Source: Dipteronia dyeriana
Lineage: Eukaryota; Streptophyta; Magnoliopsida; Sapindales; Sapindaceae
Direction: 5' to 3'
Assembly (NCBI GenBank): GCA_032871835.1
Contig: CM065297.1
Coordinates: 71,783,253 to 71,847,252 of the forward strand
Length of the DNA stretch: 64,000 nt
The notes below the pieces were generated by a model, which saw only the letters and a program-made list of their open reading frames with translations, ran no database searches and had not been told where the DNA came from. This document shows, piece by piece, positions 11,144 through 22,983 of the stretch. A program made the position numbers and the translations under genes. Position 1 is the first letter of the stretch. Each line of letters starts with the position of its first letter.

Positions 11144-13016
11144 TGATGGAACCCCATTCACCGGCCGTGCAGCAGAAATAGGTTTTAAAATTTTTTATAC
11201 AGATCGTAATCTGTATCTGGGACAAGTGAACTTTTGATCCTGATTATTTTCAGAACAAATACAAATAAAAATTAGTACACTAATAAAATATATGTGTAAA
11301 TATAGGAAATTGTAATCAATAATAAAAAAGAAAAAAAAATAGAACCATACCAACGTTGGGAGGCTCCTTCACTTTTCGATTTGCTCCTGGTCTGTACCAC
11401 TTATCTTCCTCGCTATATCTCGGGACTGGTAACTGCGTGTGGGCGTGTCATGAACTCAGGAACTAGAATGGAGGATGTAAAAGAGAGAAGAAGAAGAAAC
11501 TCCTTCTTTTGATAAAAGTATACAACACTTGACACTTTTCTCTCTTTTTGGTGTATTTAATGCACACACTTGCACACAATAACTCACAATAACTCACACA
11601 CACTTACTTGAATATATCAAAGCTCTTGCATATAATCAATTGTGTGGTTTTTATATCTCGCGCACTGTTTTAAAAAAAAAAACAAAACAAAACAAAACAA
11701 AACTCTTTTTTGTCTTATATATATTTAACCATCTTTGCCAATGTAAATATACATATATATGTGATGTGCTTTTCACGCACATTTTTTTGTTTATTTGGTA
11801 TTTTTTCTTAAATAATATATATCTTATATATAATATTCAAAATTTTGATCAAATCTATATTTGATTTTTAAAAACTTTCAAATAAAAAATATCCCATATC
11901 TTTTATTTGATTTTAATTTTGAATTCAAACTACTTAAATTAAAAAATAAAATACTTAATTTCGTAAAATAAAACATTCACATTATCTTATTTTTTTTAAA
12001 TAAATATCAGCATACACCCTTCATTTAGTGATTAATAACATAATTAAATAATCTTATTATTTAATTTATTAAATCATCATTATTTATTAATTAAATAATC
12101 TCATTATTTAATTAATTTCCGACTAAAAATACGTATCACTTTCGTAACACAATTAACTGGACAATCTAACTAAGTAACCGTGACCCTTGTTACCTAAATC
12201 GATCGGGCTAGCAAGGGGACCTAATGGACCCACAGTATTTTGAGCTCCAGTAATCCTCGGAATCATTAATTAAACTCTTTAATTAATATTCCTTGATTAT
12301 TAACTCCGGTGTTATTCCACTAAAAACCTAAAGCTGCACTCTTTTAACTGCAGACGTTTATACACAGACTGATACAACTCGGTGTCCATCGATATAGCTA
12401 TTATATATGGTGTGATCCTCCACAGTAGTTCATATTTAGAGCTGGGTCATAAAGTCTGTTATACCCCTCTAATTACATATATCCTTTAAGTATCATTGAT
12501 TCTCTAATGGACAATAAATCCTATTTTCTCACGGAATTAGGAGAGCGCTCAAATTGTCCAAGCCCTGAATCAACCCTTAAGAGAACTACCATCTACTTCT
12601 GACAAGAAAGAGTGGATTCCACTATAGTGTACAAACCTTCCCAGCGACAAGCCATACAGGTCATGGCACAGTCCTATATGATCACATCATACAAGGTGCC
12701 TCTATTCCCATATCTCATATGAATGATTCATAGAATCACTGTACATTATGGAATGAACCGCAGCTATAGATTAACCACAAATAAAGTACCTAACTTTATT
12801 TGCTATCTATTGACTCTTTAGATTGCACATCTGTTACTGTATCCATCCGTATATGACACTCATATACACAGTTCGAGATTACATCCGGCAATCCAGGATG
12901 TTAATATGTACATAAGTTTATAAAATAAATAATGTAACATAATGAATTGAACCTTTCTTTTTATTTACTTCGTAAATCCATTTACAATTTACATGTTTAG
13001 GGTATAAACCCCAACA
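11144..13016 (-). repeat. 5' LTR of Copia A
   Basis: It starts TGATGGAACC (mutated from TGTTGG) and ends CCCCAACA. It matches 3663-5728 over nearly its whole length but lacks about 190 bp at 12650 that the 3' copy retains (5190-5385). Point differences between the two copies are frequent, so the insertion is not recent. A TATA-like site (TATAAAAA, minus strand) lies at 11646-11653. Confidence 0.88.
11646..11653 (-). promoter_or_regulatory. possible TATA box in the Copia A 5' LTR
   Basis: The minus strand reads TATAAAAA. The 3' LTR has TATAAAAT at the matching position. The location in the middle of the LTR is plausible for a U3/R border, but no transcription start can be seen. Confidence 0.4.
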
Positions 13017-13357
13017 TAAAAAGGGTAAATGGGTTGAGGAGCTTCTCGGGGTCCTTTGGGCTTACCGCACTACGAGGTGAACGGCTACCGGGGAAACGCC
13101 CTACTCCCTAGCCTTCGGGGTTGAAGTTATGCTCCCCATTGAGCACAAACTGACCTCCTTTAGAATCCAACATTTTGAACCAGGGAGCAATGAGGGCAAG
13201 CTCCAAGCTAGCTTGGATCTCTTAGAAGAAAAACAGGATTGAGTAGCCGAGAATGTGGCAGTTCACCAGAGCAGGATTTCTAGATACTTTAACAATAGGG
13301 TTAAAGCCCGAAGCTTTAAGGATGGGGACCTAGTTATCAAGAAAATGACGTTGAATA
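13017..13357 (+). pseudogene. Gypsy integrase C-terminal part (G1 piece 2)
   Basis: This continues piece 1 after Copia A, starting with target-duplication bases 13017-13021. Readable text includes WAYRTTR, GETPYSLAFGVEV, LPIEHKLTSFRIQHFEP, LQASLDLLEEKQD and ISRYFNNRVKARSF. It carries two in-frame stops (near 13077 and 13241). It ends at 13357 in the stretch equivalent to VTLNARKRSDR of G4, where S2 is inserted after GAATA. Confidence 0.88.
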
Positions 13358-13393
13358 TGAAAATTCCCTAGAAAGTGTGTGTTTATACCTAGA

Positions 13394-13413
13394 GGGGGGG
13401 GGGGGGGGGGGGG
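13394..13413. repeat. 20-base poly-G run
   Basis: An uninterrupted run of 20 G. The corresponding site in the 5' LTR (about 28363) has five G. Such runs are error-prone in sequencing, so the exact length is uncertain. Confidence 0.85.
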
Positions 13414-13433
13414 TGAATAGGTTTAATCAATTT

Positions 13434-14580
13434 TGTTAATAGTGAAACTTGGTTAGGAGTCAAAGAGAAATTTTCCAATTTCTCGCCACAAGTCGAAACC
13501 CATAATCAACAATCATGAAGCCCGGAAAGACCATAAAGCCACCCCGCAGGAGCAGGGAAGGCCGGCTATGCTTCAAAACTACTAGAAATCAAGCCAGGCT
13601 TGACCAGGACGAGCCCCCACAAGAGTACTGGAACCCGGGCTTCATCAGGCCATCTATTAGAGAACCTCAGCTCTGAGGTCAGGCTCCACAACCGCTCCGT
13701 GAATGACAGGGGATGTCTCCAAGCTCAAGAGACATTCGAGAGAAGCCTGCCAACCTCCCTAGAATCCCGCTGTCTTTGCTGGACATAGAGGAAGAATCAC
13801 GCCTAAATCTACACTACCCCGGCTACCTCCCAAGAATGTCTACAAGAACACCTCAAGCCCCCAAGGGTCAGGGAAAATCCATCTCAAGCTTCTAAAAAAA
13901 GAGTCGGAGCAACGATCTACTTCGCTCTACGGGGCAACAGGCAGCTGGCTGGGTGACCTCCATGAAAAACCATGCCGCGATAACATACAAGATCATTTCT
14001 AGAAGATAACCATCATTAATCCCGTATACGTGTGTACCAAGAGTTTGATTCCAAAAATGAAACAAACTCATTCACGTTAATCGTTTCCGCTATTTATTTG
14101 GGGTCAACCACTTTTAAATGTAAGATCCCGCCCATTAAGGAGGAAAATGATTCAAAAGATCGTGGCGGGATATCAGCAAATTCAAACCAACCTGGACCAT
14201 GTATAAATAGAGCCAAGCACGATAACCACGAGATAGAGAGAAAAACATATATAGAAACAGAGAGAAGAAAGAAAAGAAGAGGGGAAGGCCTAAATTCTGT
14301 ATTCAGAACACGACCACCTTCGTTTCCACTAATTGACAGGCACAGAGTTGCCACCACCCTACAACTTAGAGAGACTGCGAGCATATAAGAGAGTGATCTG
14401 AGTTTTTAAAGAAATATATCAATAATAAAAGCTCCCATTTACTGTTATTACGATCCAGCCTCTCATCTATCTTTTAACAGGTCTGGAACCAACGGTACTG
14501 ACCCCGGCCACTGTTTTCATGGTAGTGGTCTCGAGGGTGTTAACAGGAATTTCTCATCCAGAGCAAATTTCTCGTCAACA
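13434..14580 (+). mobile_element. solo Gypsy LTR (Tat-like family)
   Basis: An LTR of about 1.15 kb, starting TGTTAATAG and ending GTCAACA, homologous to the G3 5' LTR (34514-35673) but with no element body. Flanks are AATTT (13429-13433) and AAGTT (14581-14585); the intact S2 LTR reads AAGTT there, so this is a target duplication with one later change. Solo LTRs arise by recombination between the two LTRs of a full element. Open frames inside, such as 14032-14388, are not conserved as genes. Confidence 0.9.
14202..14209 (+). promoter_or_regulatory. TATA box in the solo Gypsy LTR
   Basis: TATAAATA, followed by AGAGCCAAGC as in G2. G3 has a damaged version (TCTAAATA, 35282-35289). The solo LTR therefore keeps a consensus core promoter that points right, into the S2 LTR remainder. 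Confidence 0.65.
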
Positions 14581-15450
14581 AAGTTAATTACCAATTTTTC
14601 TTGATTAGTCAATATTCAAAAATTCACCCAATAAAACAAACATACAACATCAAGTATAAAGTGCGGAAATATAAATAACACTTGATGTTTACGTGGAAAC
14701 CATCCAAATGGGAAAAACCACGGGCTGTTAAGTGCGCCACACTCGGTCATAGAAATCCACTATATGAATAAAAGGTTACACCCTCAAGTGATTCTCGGAC
14801 TCTCACTCTCGACAACCTAAGGCTATGGACACCGCTACTCACCACTCTTGGTTCAGTCCCTACTGATATCCCCTGATACACTACTCTTGGCATGAACGCC
14901 TCCTGGCATGAACGCCTCCTACTCTACACCCTTGGGCCTTTTACAGTGGCATCCAACCAATTACTTGTCAACCCACCCTTGGTTGCAGGACTTCCCTTGC
15001 TCGTGCAACTTCACACCGAAGCCACAAGATTTAACCTCAATGAAGGGTCAAACACAACCTAAGTAAATATAATAAAATATTCAAACATGCAAGTGATGCT
15101 AGGCAACAGTAAATGCTTATCTAGGAATTTAAGAATGTCACTAAGTACAATTCCTAGATATCAATGTCTAAATAAATGCTCATGATGACTTAACTAGATA
15201 TAGTTATGCAACAATATATCCTAGTTATCAAACAAAGCCATTTCAACATATGTTGTCATTAAGCATGGCATGGTCATTAATGCAATCATCAAAATGCAAT
15301 TAATATGGCCTAATTAGCGAGAGGCAACAATGACCTAAATGCTAGCTATCACAAAAGCCATATCAACACAAGTTGTCAATAAGCATGGCAAGGACTATAA
15401 TGCAATCACAAAATGCAATCAATGAGTCCTAAACATTATCTAAATGCAAA

Positions 15451-15790
15451 GATCTTTAAGTCATCCATCTCTTGTAGAATCAACATCCCTACAAAACAAC
15501 ATAACTACACTTTCCAAGACAAGTGTCTGTGAGGTGATCAAAGACATAAAAACAAGAGAAATTTGCAAACAATAGAAACAAGCAACAAGCATCAACAATG
15601 CAAATGCAAATGCTCCCTCTAAATAGGTTAACTCCCCCTCAACGAATCAAACTCCCCTCATATGCAACTCTCAACTCCACCTTAAATCATGCCACTCTCA
15701 ACTCCCCTTAAATCTATACTACTCCCCATTTTTGTCATGAGACAGACAAAGGAGTGTCCCCTTAAGAAGGCATTAGCAAGGAGAGCTTAT
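15451..15790 (-). other. S2 spacer, left part
   Basis: Non-coding sequence between the recognisable 3' LTR and the Copia B insertion. On the minus strand it has G-rich stretches (for example GAGGGGGAGTT near 15640 and GGGGAGT near 15725) that could be remains of the polypurine region before the 3' LTR. No gene seen. Confidence 0.6.
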
Positions 15791-17901
15791 TGTAGGAACC
15801 CCGTTAACCGGTCAAGCAGCGGAACTAGGTTTTAAATTTTTTATACATAACATATCTGTATCTCGGATCAGTGAACTTTTGAACCTAATTATTTTTCGGA
15901 ACCAATACATACAATATGTAAACTCAGGAAATTTTAATCAATATAATCAGTAGAAGATATACTTACCAACGTTTAGAGGCTCCTTCACTTTTCAATATGC
16001 TCCTATCAGAACCACTCAATCTTCCTCGCTATCTCCCGGAACTGGTAACTACGTGTGGACGTGTCACGGTCTCAGGAACTTGAAAGGAGGATGTAGAGAG
16101 AATTGAAGAAACTCTTTCTTCTATGTGTTTCAAAAACACATAAAACATGAAACAAAATATATATACAAATATATATCACACTGCTGCTCACAAATATATA
16201 TATTTATATATCGCTGCTGCTTTTGCTATATCACCAAAAACAAATTATCAATCTCGCCTGCTATATATATATATATGTTGCTTTTTTTACATGACAAAAA
16301 TTATCAATCTCGCCTGCTATTGCTATATATATATATATCTATTGCTTTTTTTTATATGACAAAAATTATCAATCTCGCCTGCTATTGCTATATATATATA
16401 TATCTGTTGCACACATGCATCTTCTTGCATATATATATCATATATGTATTAAGTATTTGCATCCTATGCAAATTCTTCTTTTGACTATTACTTCATGTAC
16501 ACCCCAATTTGAATCCAATGCAATCTCTTGTGCTATTAATCGATATATATCTTTATCAAATATATCGAATATATTAAAAGTGATAATAAGTATTTTAAAT
16601 TTAAACTTAAATTCAAATACTTAGATAAGTGATTTAGTGAGATAAATATAATCCTATTATTTTATCTTCACCTAAATCCATATATCAACTAACACCCTCC
16701 AATTAATAGGTAATTCATAATTCATAATTATCAATATAATTAAATAATCTAATTATTTAATTAATTTAACTATTAACATTCATTAATTAAATAATCTCAT
16801 TATTCAATTAATTCCCGAATATATACGTGTCACTTTTGTAACACAATTAATTGGACAATCCAATTAATTAATCGTGACCCTTATTACCTAAATCAATCAG
16901 GCTAGCAAGGGGACCTAATGAACCCACAGTATTTTGAGCTCCAATAATCCTCGGAATCATTAATTAAACTCTTTAATTAATATTCCTTGATTATTAACTC
17001 CAGTGTTATTCCACTAAAAACCCGAAGCTGTACTCTCTCAACTGTAGACGCTTTTACACAGACCGATACAACTCGGTGTCCATCGATATAGCTATTACAT
17101 ATGGTCTAATCCTCCACAGTAGTTCATAATTAGAGCTGGGTCATAATGTCCGTTATAAACCTCTAATTACATATATCCTTTAAGTACTGTTGATTCTATA
17201 ATGAACAATAAATCCTATTTCCTTACGGAATTACGAGAGCGCTCATATTGTCCAAGCCCCGAATCAACCCTTAAGGGAACTACCATCTACTTCTCACAAG
17301 AAGGAGTGGATTCCACTATTGTGTACAAACCTTCCCAACCACAAGCTAAACCGTAATCCCAACATATGGAGTATATTGATCGGGAAATGCATCTGACCTC
17401 ACCCATGGTATATCAAAGCCTACGATTTAACCTAAGGAGTCGATAAGACACTCAGGATTAAGATCACCCACATATAGCCATTATTAGTTGATATATATGA
17501 ATCTCATCGGTAAATGGATCTTGGTGAGAGATTCATATAGATCATGGCCCAATCCTATATGTTCACATCACACAAGGTGCCTCCATCCCCATATCTCATA
17601 TGAATGATTCAGGATAGAATCATCGTACATTACGGGATGGACCGCAGCTATAGATTAACCACAAATACAGTACCCTGCTTTATTTCCTATAGATGAACTC
17701 TTTCGATTGCACGTCTCTTACTGTATCCATCCGTATATGACACTCATATACACAGTTTGAGATTAAATCCGGCAATGTTGGATGTTAAATATATGCACAA
17801 GTTTATAAAATAAATACATAACAAGAATGAAAGGAACTTTTCTTTTCATTTATTTCATAAATCCATTTACAAATTTCATCTTTAGGGCATAAACCCCAAC
17901 A
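15791..17901 (-). repeat. 3' LTR of Copia B
   Basis: Starts TGTAGGAACC and ends CCCCAACA. Its right half (from about 16800) closely matches the Copia A LTRs; the left part holds AT-rich microsatellites at 16150-16480 that create chance Tyr/Ile-rich open frames. The polypurine tract follows at 17902. Confidence 0.9.
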
Positions 17902-17919
17902 ATCTCCCAGTTGCACTAA

Positions 17920-18720
17920 AGCATGTGAGATATGTCTCGTAACCCTAGACCATATAGGTGACCCAAAAATACTTTAGCCGGTAAGGTCTTTGTAAATGGA
18001 TCTACATAATTGTCTTATGAGGCTATATTTGTGACGATCACATCTCCTCTCTACATTATCTCTCTAATGAGATGATACTTTCTCTCTATATGTTTCCCTC
18101 TTATGTGGCTTCTTGGTTCTTTCGAATTAGTCATAGCACCACTGTTATCACAATAAAGTGTGATGGGCCTATCCAGATCTGGAACAACTTCTAGATCACT
18201 CAAGAACTTACGGAGCCAAACAACCTTTTTAGCAGCTTTACAAGCGGCTACATATTCAGCTTCCATGGTGGAGTCAGAAATGCAAGTTTGCTTGATACTT
18301 CTCCACATAATGGCTCCACCACCCAAGGTGAATACTGATCCAAACGTGGATTTCCTAGAATCCTTGTCTGACTAAAAATTAGAATCTGTGTATCCTAACG
18401 GGGATCAGATCCTGCCAAGAATACACTAGAATATAGTCTCTCGTTCTCCAAAGATACTTGAGAATTGTCTTGACAGCAACCCAATGATCCAATCCTAGGT
18501 TGGACTGGTATCTACTGACTACTCTCAGTGCATAGCAGATGTCCGGTCTCGTGCATAACATAGCATACATGAGACTACCTATTGCCTATGCATAGGGTAC
18601 ACGTCTCATATCCTCAACTTTTTGAGGTGTCTTAAGACACTGTTCCTTAGACAAGTGAACTCCATACCTATAAGGTAAATTACCTTTCTTGGAGTTTTAC
18701 ATCTAAAATCGTACAAGAAT
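17920..18720 (-). pseudogene. Copia RNase H and RT C-terminal connection (B)
   Basis: The stretch 18326-18051 keeps the catalytic Glu region STMEAEYVAA and LYCDNSGA. Upstream the text GYTDSNF is followed by a TAG (18374-18372) and then SDKDSRKST. The stretch 18570-18379 reads YAMLCTRPDICYALRVVSRYQ and HWVAVKTILKYL. All three RNase H acids are present, unlike Copia A, but stops and a frameshift separate them. Confidence 0.86.
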
Positions 18721-18779
18721 CTTATCGATAAATGATGCTTGGGACAGTACTATGAGTTTGTTCTTACGATCCCTTATAA

Positions 18780-19470
18780 GTTAGATCCTTAGAACATAAC
18801 TCGCCTCTTCCAAATCTTTCAATTGGAATTGGCTAGCCAGCCAACCCTTTACATCAGACAACACTCCCACATCATTCCCAATGAGTAGGATATCATCTAC
18901 GTAAAGGACCAAGAAAACTGCTTTCTTATCAATGATACGCTTGTAGACACAAGGCTCATCGACGTTCTGCTCGAAGCCATCACATCATCAAACCTAATGT
19001 TGCAAGATCTAGATGTTTGCTTAAGTCCATAGATGGACCTTTACAGCTTGCAAACCTTTTGCTCTAGAGACACGAATCTCTCTAGTTGCATCATATAGAT
19101 GCTCTTATCAAGATTGCCAATCAAGAATGCGGTCTTGACGTCCATTTGCCAAATTTTGTAATCAAAATAGGCAGCAATGGATAAGAGAATCCTAATAGAC
19201 TTAAACATGGCTACTGGCGAAAAGGTCTCTTCATAATCGAACCTTCTTTCTTGGTATAACCCTTGGCCACTAGCCTTGCCTTGAAGGTCTCTACCTTCCC
19301 TTCTACTCTTCTCATTCTCTTGTAGATCCACTTATACCCTACGGGTTTTACCCCATCCTGTAAGTCTACAAGATCCTAGACTGAGTTAGAGTACATGAAC
19401 TCAATCTCGAGATTCATGGCTTTAATCCATTCCTCTTTGTCAGGATCTTCCATTGATTTCTTAATTGTCA
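18780..19470 (-). pseudogene. Copia reverse transcriptase (B)
   Basis: The stretch 19331-19041 reads EETFSPVAM and MDVKTAFLIGNL; motif A keeps the catalytic Asp that Copia A has lost. The YVDDILLIGND box is at about 18910-18878 in a different frame. Small deletions near 18980 (about 14 bases missing relative to A) and at 19070 shift the frame. Upstream, the WLKAMNLEIE-type segment near 19430 is recognisable but contains stops. Confidence 0.86.
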
Positions 19471-20760
19471 ATGGATCATCCACACTATCAGCAGAGACAA
19501 CACCTAGTCCCTCACCTATAGCTAAATAGCGTTCAGGTTATCTCACAACTCTCTCACTACGTCTAGGTGGTAGTGTATCCTGATCAGAACTATCTGATTC
19601 TCAGATGTTTGTGGATTAACAACTCTTGTTGATGAAGCACTAGTCTCACCAGACTCCAACTCATTTAATACAATCTTGGAACGAGGTTTATGGTCACTAA
19701 TGTAATTATCCTCAATAAACATTGCATTTGTCGATACAAATACTTTGTTATCATTGGGACTAGAAGTGTCCACCTCTGGTCTCCTTGCAGTATCCTAAAA
19801 ACAAGTAGACAACAAACTTGGAGTCTAGCTTTCAAGTTATGTTCTTCAGCACGTGTGCTGGATACCCCATATGCAGAAATGTGACAAACTAGCTTTATGA
19901 CCATTTCACAACTCTAGGGGCGTCTTATGAACATATTTGGACGGCACTACATTTAAAATGTATGCCGATGTTTGTAACGTATATCCCCTGAAGGAATTTG
20001 GTAATGATGAGAAACTATTCTTAGATCTCACCAGTTCCATTAGGGTTCTATTTCTCCTCTTCGCTACACCATTTTGCTGAGGTGTACCTGGAGCTGTAAG
20101 TTGGGAAACTATCCCATGCTCGACCATTAAGTCTTCAAACTCTTGGTCAAGGTACTTACCTCCACGATCCGATCGTAGTGGCTTGGTAGTCCTACCTAAT
20201 TAATTCTCAACTTCAGCTTGAAATTCTTTAAAATTTTCAAATGTTTCCGACTTTCATTGCATTTGGTAGACATATCCGTATCTTGAGTAGTCATCTATAA
20301 AGGTGAGATAATACTCATAACCACCCCTAGCTTTAACATTTATCTATCTGCAGACATCTGTATGTATAAGCTCTAGCGGTTCTTTATCTCTAAGCCCTTT
20401 TCCAGTAAAAGGTCTATTAGTCATTTTACCTTCAAGACAAGATTCGCAGACAGGTAAGGTGTCAACCTTTAACTCACTTAAAGGTCCACTTTTTACTAAT
20501 CAGTCTATCCGGTTAAGGTTTATATGGACAAGCCTTAGATGCCAGAGATATGTGTCATTATCTGGACAAATCTTATGCCGTTTATTTTTTGGTTTTTCAA
20601 CCTTAAACATTTCGGTGTTGAGCAGTGTAGTATGTATTAACGGTCTTAACATATACAAATTATTTTCATTAATTCCTGAATAAATATTCAGACCATTCTT
20701 TCCAATAATAACAGACTTATTATTAAAAGAAACAAAATATTTTTGTTCTAACAACTTAGA
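19471..20760 (-). pseudogene. Copia integrase (B)
   Basis: The stretch 20754-20500 holds the pre-integrase zinc region (WHLRLVHIN). The core is broken over 20450-20130. The stretch 20127-19906 reads VEHGIVSQLTAPGTPQQNG, then VAKRRN: the catalytic Glu retained in Copia A is Lys here. The C-terminal part continues over 19904-19543 in two frames. The Glu-to-Lys change alone would abolish strand transfer. Confidence 0.86.
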
Positions 20761-20785
20761 AACGGAAATAAAATTCCGTGTAAAT

Positions 20786-21270
20786 CTAGGAATATAAAAA
20801 AACTTTGTTTAATAATAAATAATTATTACAAAAACATAATCTAATTAAGCCCACTGCTCGTGCCGACAAGACATCCCCTGACCCCTTATGCATTGAGAAG
20901 GCTTGCTCTTCTAGCTGTGTCCAAGAATCAGTCCATTGTAAAGAAGAACAAACATGGTTAGTTGCCCCCGAATCAACTATCCAGGGTGAAGAATAATCTT
21001 CTACTAAACACGACTCAAGAACAAGTAAATCATATTTACTTTTCTTGGACTTCTTCTTGCTTTGGGCTTTCTTAGGTTTGGGCTTACCCTTCGCTTGTAT
21101 GCCTCTTGAACGATTCATATGGCATTGACAGCAGGCGCTGGAGGACATTCCTCCGTAAGCACAAACTTCAGGTCTTTGGTGACCAATATTGCATTAATAT
21201 TAAGTTTCTACTATGTGTAGTTATCACTAGTTAATATGTCGTTTACAAGAATTTGAAGTAATGTAGAAGA
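20786..21270 (-). pseudogene. Copia protease with residual gag (B)
   Basis: The stretch 21148-20786 is open and includes a Lys-rich linker (KGKPKPKKAQSKKKSKKSK) and the protease active site WIVDSGATNHVC intact. Upstream, 21270-21120 corresponds to the first 45 codons of gag (LNINAILVTKDLKF), then jumps directly to the linker. Roughly 0.5 kb of gag present in Copia A is missing. The deletion joins gag N-terminus to pre-protease linker out of frame, so no full Gag can be made. Confidence 0.85.
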
Positions 21271-22980
21271 CATTATTGCTGAAATGAATAAAATATTCAT
21301 TCAGTCATTTATTTAAAACAAGTGCGAGTGCTTTGGCATAAATTTAAACATGATGCATGCACATGTTTAACGAAATATAACTACCCTAAAACTAGTTACT
21401 ATACCATGACAATCCAACATACCACAAAGAAGTGCCGCCTTAGGGTCGGTCTAGTTTTTGCATGTTGGACCGAGACATTCTCAATCAAATGATATTCTAG
21501 ACATTCTCAATCAAATGATACTCTTATTCCATATCATTCAACCATCGTTCATTCAGTTAGGTTTTTAATTAACAAACTTAATCAAAACCTTCGTAAGTGT
21601 AACCTACTATTTCAGATCTCACGAGCTTAACTCGAGAATTGCCGCCTTAGGGTCAGTCAATCCCGAAATACCCTCAAAAATCCTATCCATTAGGAAGTCA
21701 ACCTTGGTATTGACCTTTGTGGAAACCCTCCTTAGGGAGGATGAAAGTAAAGCCGTCACGAGGCCCCACTCGGATCTCACGGTGTTGAACTAATGATGGA
21801 GACCGCAGGATATATATGTCATATATCCCTCTCCCACTCAGTATTTTAAAATTAGGGTTTTCTATTAACCGTTAATGCATCTAGATTCTACAGGATGAAA
21901 CGACTAACTTTAATCAAGTTATCTAGTGCATTAACTAATTAGAAACAAATTCTAAATAACAAATAAATTATTAATGATTTTTAACAATTAAAAATCTAAT
22001 CTATTAGTGAATAATCTAAGCTTATGTAAACTATTTTCTAAGGTCAGATTATTATGTTAGTGTTTACCAAATTTTAACTATTAAAACTCTAACATTTTAT
22101 TCGGTTCATTTATTACTAGGTAATTAATCATATTAATTCTAATTACAATAAATGACTATTAATATAACTTATTAAACTCTTTAATAACTAGATTAATATT
22201 AATGAGAATTACCAAGTTTTCTAACCATTAAAAACTAATCTCATTATTCATAGTCAATTATGTATATTGCCCATTTTAATCACATTAAAAAAATACATAA
22301 AATATCAGGCTATGATTCATGTATGACATATCAAATATATTTGTGTAGGCACATCTAATATAAATGACATACGTATGCATGACAATGTTTTTATCATCAT
22401 ATAATATAAACCATACATGAATTGACCGAGTACTGTGGATTATTTAACCTAAAAAATTGGAATCTAAAATTATAAAAAAAATTCCAAGGCATTCCTTGGT
22501 CTTCTTGTAATTTTCGAGTCTTCTAGTCTCTTCAAGTCACTCGGATTCATCTCATGAATTCTAAACGGAAAATCTGCACGGAACGCACTAGGCAACACTT
22601 GCCAACGGAACCGTGCATGAACAGTACCGCGTGAACAGTGCCGGTGAACAGTTGGTGAATAGTGCCCAAATGAACAATACCTGTGAACAGTGTGGTGAAC
22701 AGTACCCACCGTGAACAGTACCTTCGTCGCACGCGTTTCCAGTTCTTATTTTACTTGTTACAAAATTTTTTTTATTTACAATACAATAACAGTAAAATAA
22801 ATAAAATAAAAATTATACAACTCATAAACCCTAAATCTACAGTACCATAAAAAATTACGATCAACCATGTTTAAATTAAACAATTTAATTATAAACATTC
22901 ATAAAAAAATAAAGATGGTGCCTACACAATTCATACATACAGAAGCATCGAAAACAATTTCCTGTTTCGAAAAATAAAAT
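21271..22980 (-). other. long untranslated leader of Copia B
   Basis: Homologous to the leader of A in order, including the repeated phrase around TTAGGGTCGGTC (21440, 21645). It differs by an inserted block at 22560-22745 that carries many GAACAGT motifs. No conserved gene. Confidence 0.7.
22612..22725. repeat. GAACAGT short-repeat cluster
   Basis: On the plus strand TGAACAGTACC, TGAACAGTGCC, TGAACAGTTGG, TGAATAGTGCC and similar variants occur about nine times at irregular spacing of 10-17 bases. The leader of A has no such block at the matching place (about 10858-10885). Irregular spacing sets it apart from a simple tandem array. Confidence 0.8.
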
Positions 22981-22983
22981 TGG

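Larger units (their letters stand above)
3663..13016 (-). mobile_element. Copia A: Angela/BARE-like Ty1/Copia element with both LTRs
   Basis: A complete but dead element. On the plus strand it runs 3' LTR (3663-5728), RNase H, reverse transcriptase, integrase, protease, gag, leader, primer-binding site (11129-11140), 5' LTR (11144-13016). The ends are TGTTGG and CCAACA. It interrupts the G1 integrase. Flanking bases are GAAAA (3658-3662) and TAAAA (13017-13021), a five-base target duplication with one later change. The lineage assignment rests on LTR size near 2 kb and general pol text and is tentative; the Copia assignment is firm. Confidence 0.92.
13358..15450 (-). repeat. 3' LTR of S2, partial, split by a solo LTR
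   Basis: Segments 13358-13433 and 14586-15450 match the S2 5' LTR (28332 to about 29235) in order. After about 15450 the match fades, so the remainder of this LTR is deleted or too diverged to recognise. It contains a 20-base G run and the nested Gypsy LTR. No gene. Confidence 0.82.

Noticed and set aside
3663..13016. DNA transposon with terminal inverted repeats (TGTTGG and CCAACA)
   Set aside because: The ends are LTR ends of a Copia element with reverse transcriptase, primer site and polypurine tract.
13600..13895. Overlapping Arg/Ser-rich frames in the solo LTR, and 34680-34868 in G3
   Set aside because: The shared text is LTR sequence; frames are short, without motif, and lie upstream of the TATA box.
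14032..14388. 118-codon frame in the solo LTR
   Set aside because: Not open in the homologous G3 LTR (about 35100-35480); lies across the promoter region.
16125..16624. Tyr/Ile-rich plus-strand reading frames
   Set aside because: They run over TA and ATAT microsatellites inside an LTR; the partner LTR has a different repeat length and so a different frame.
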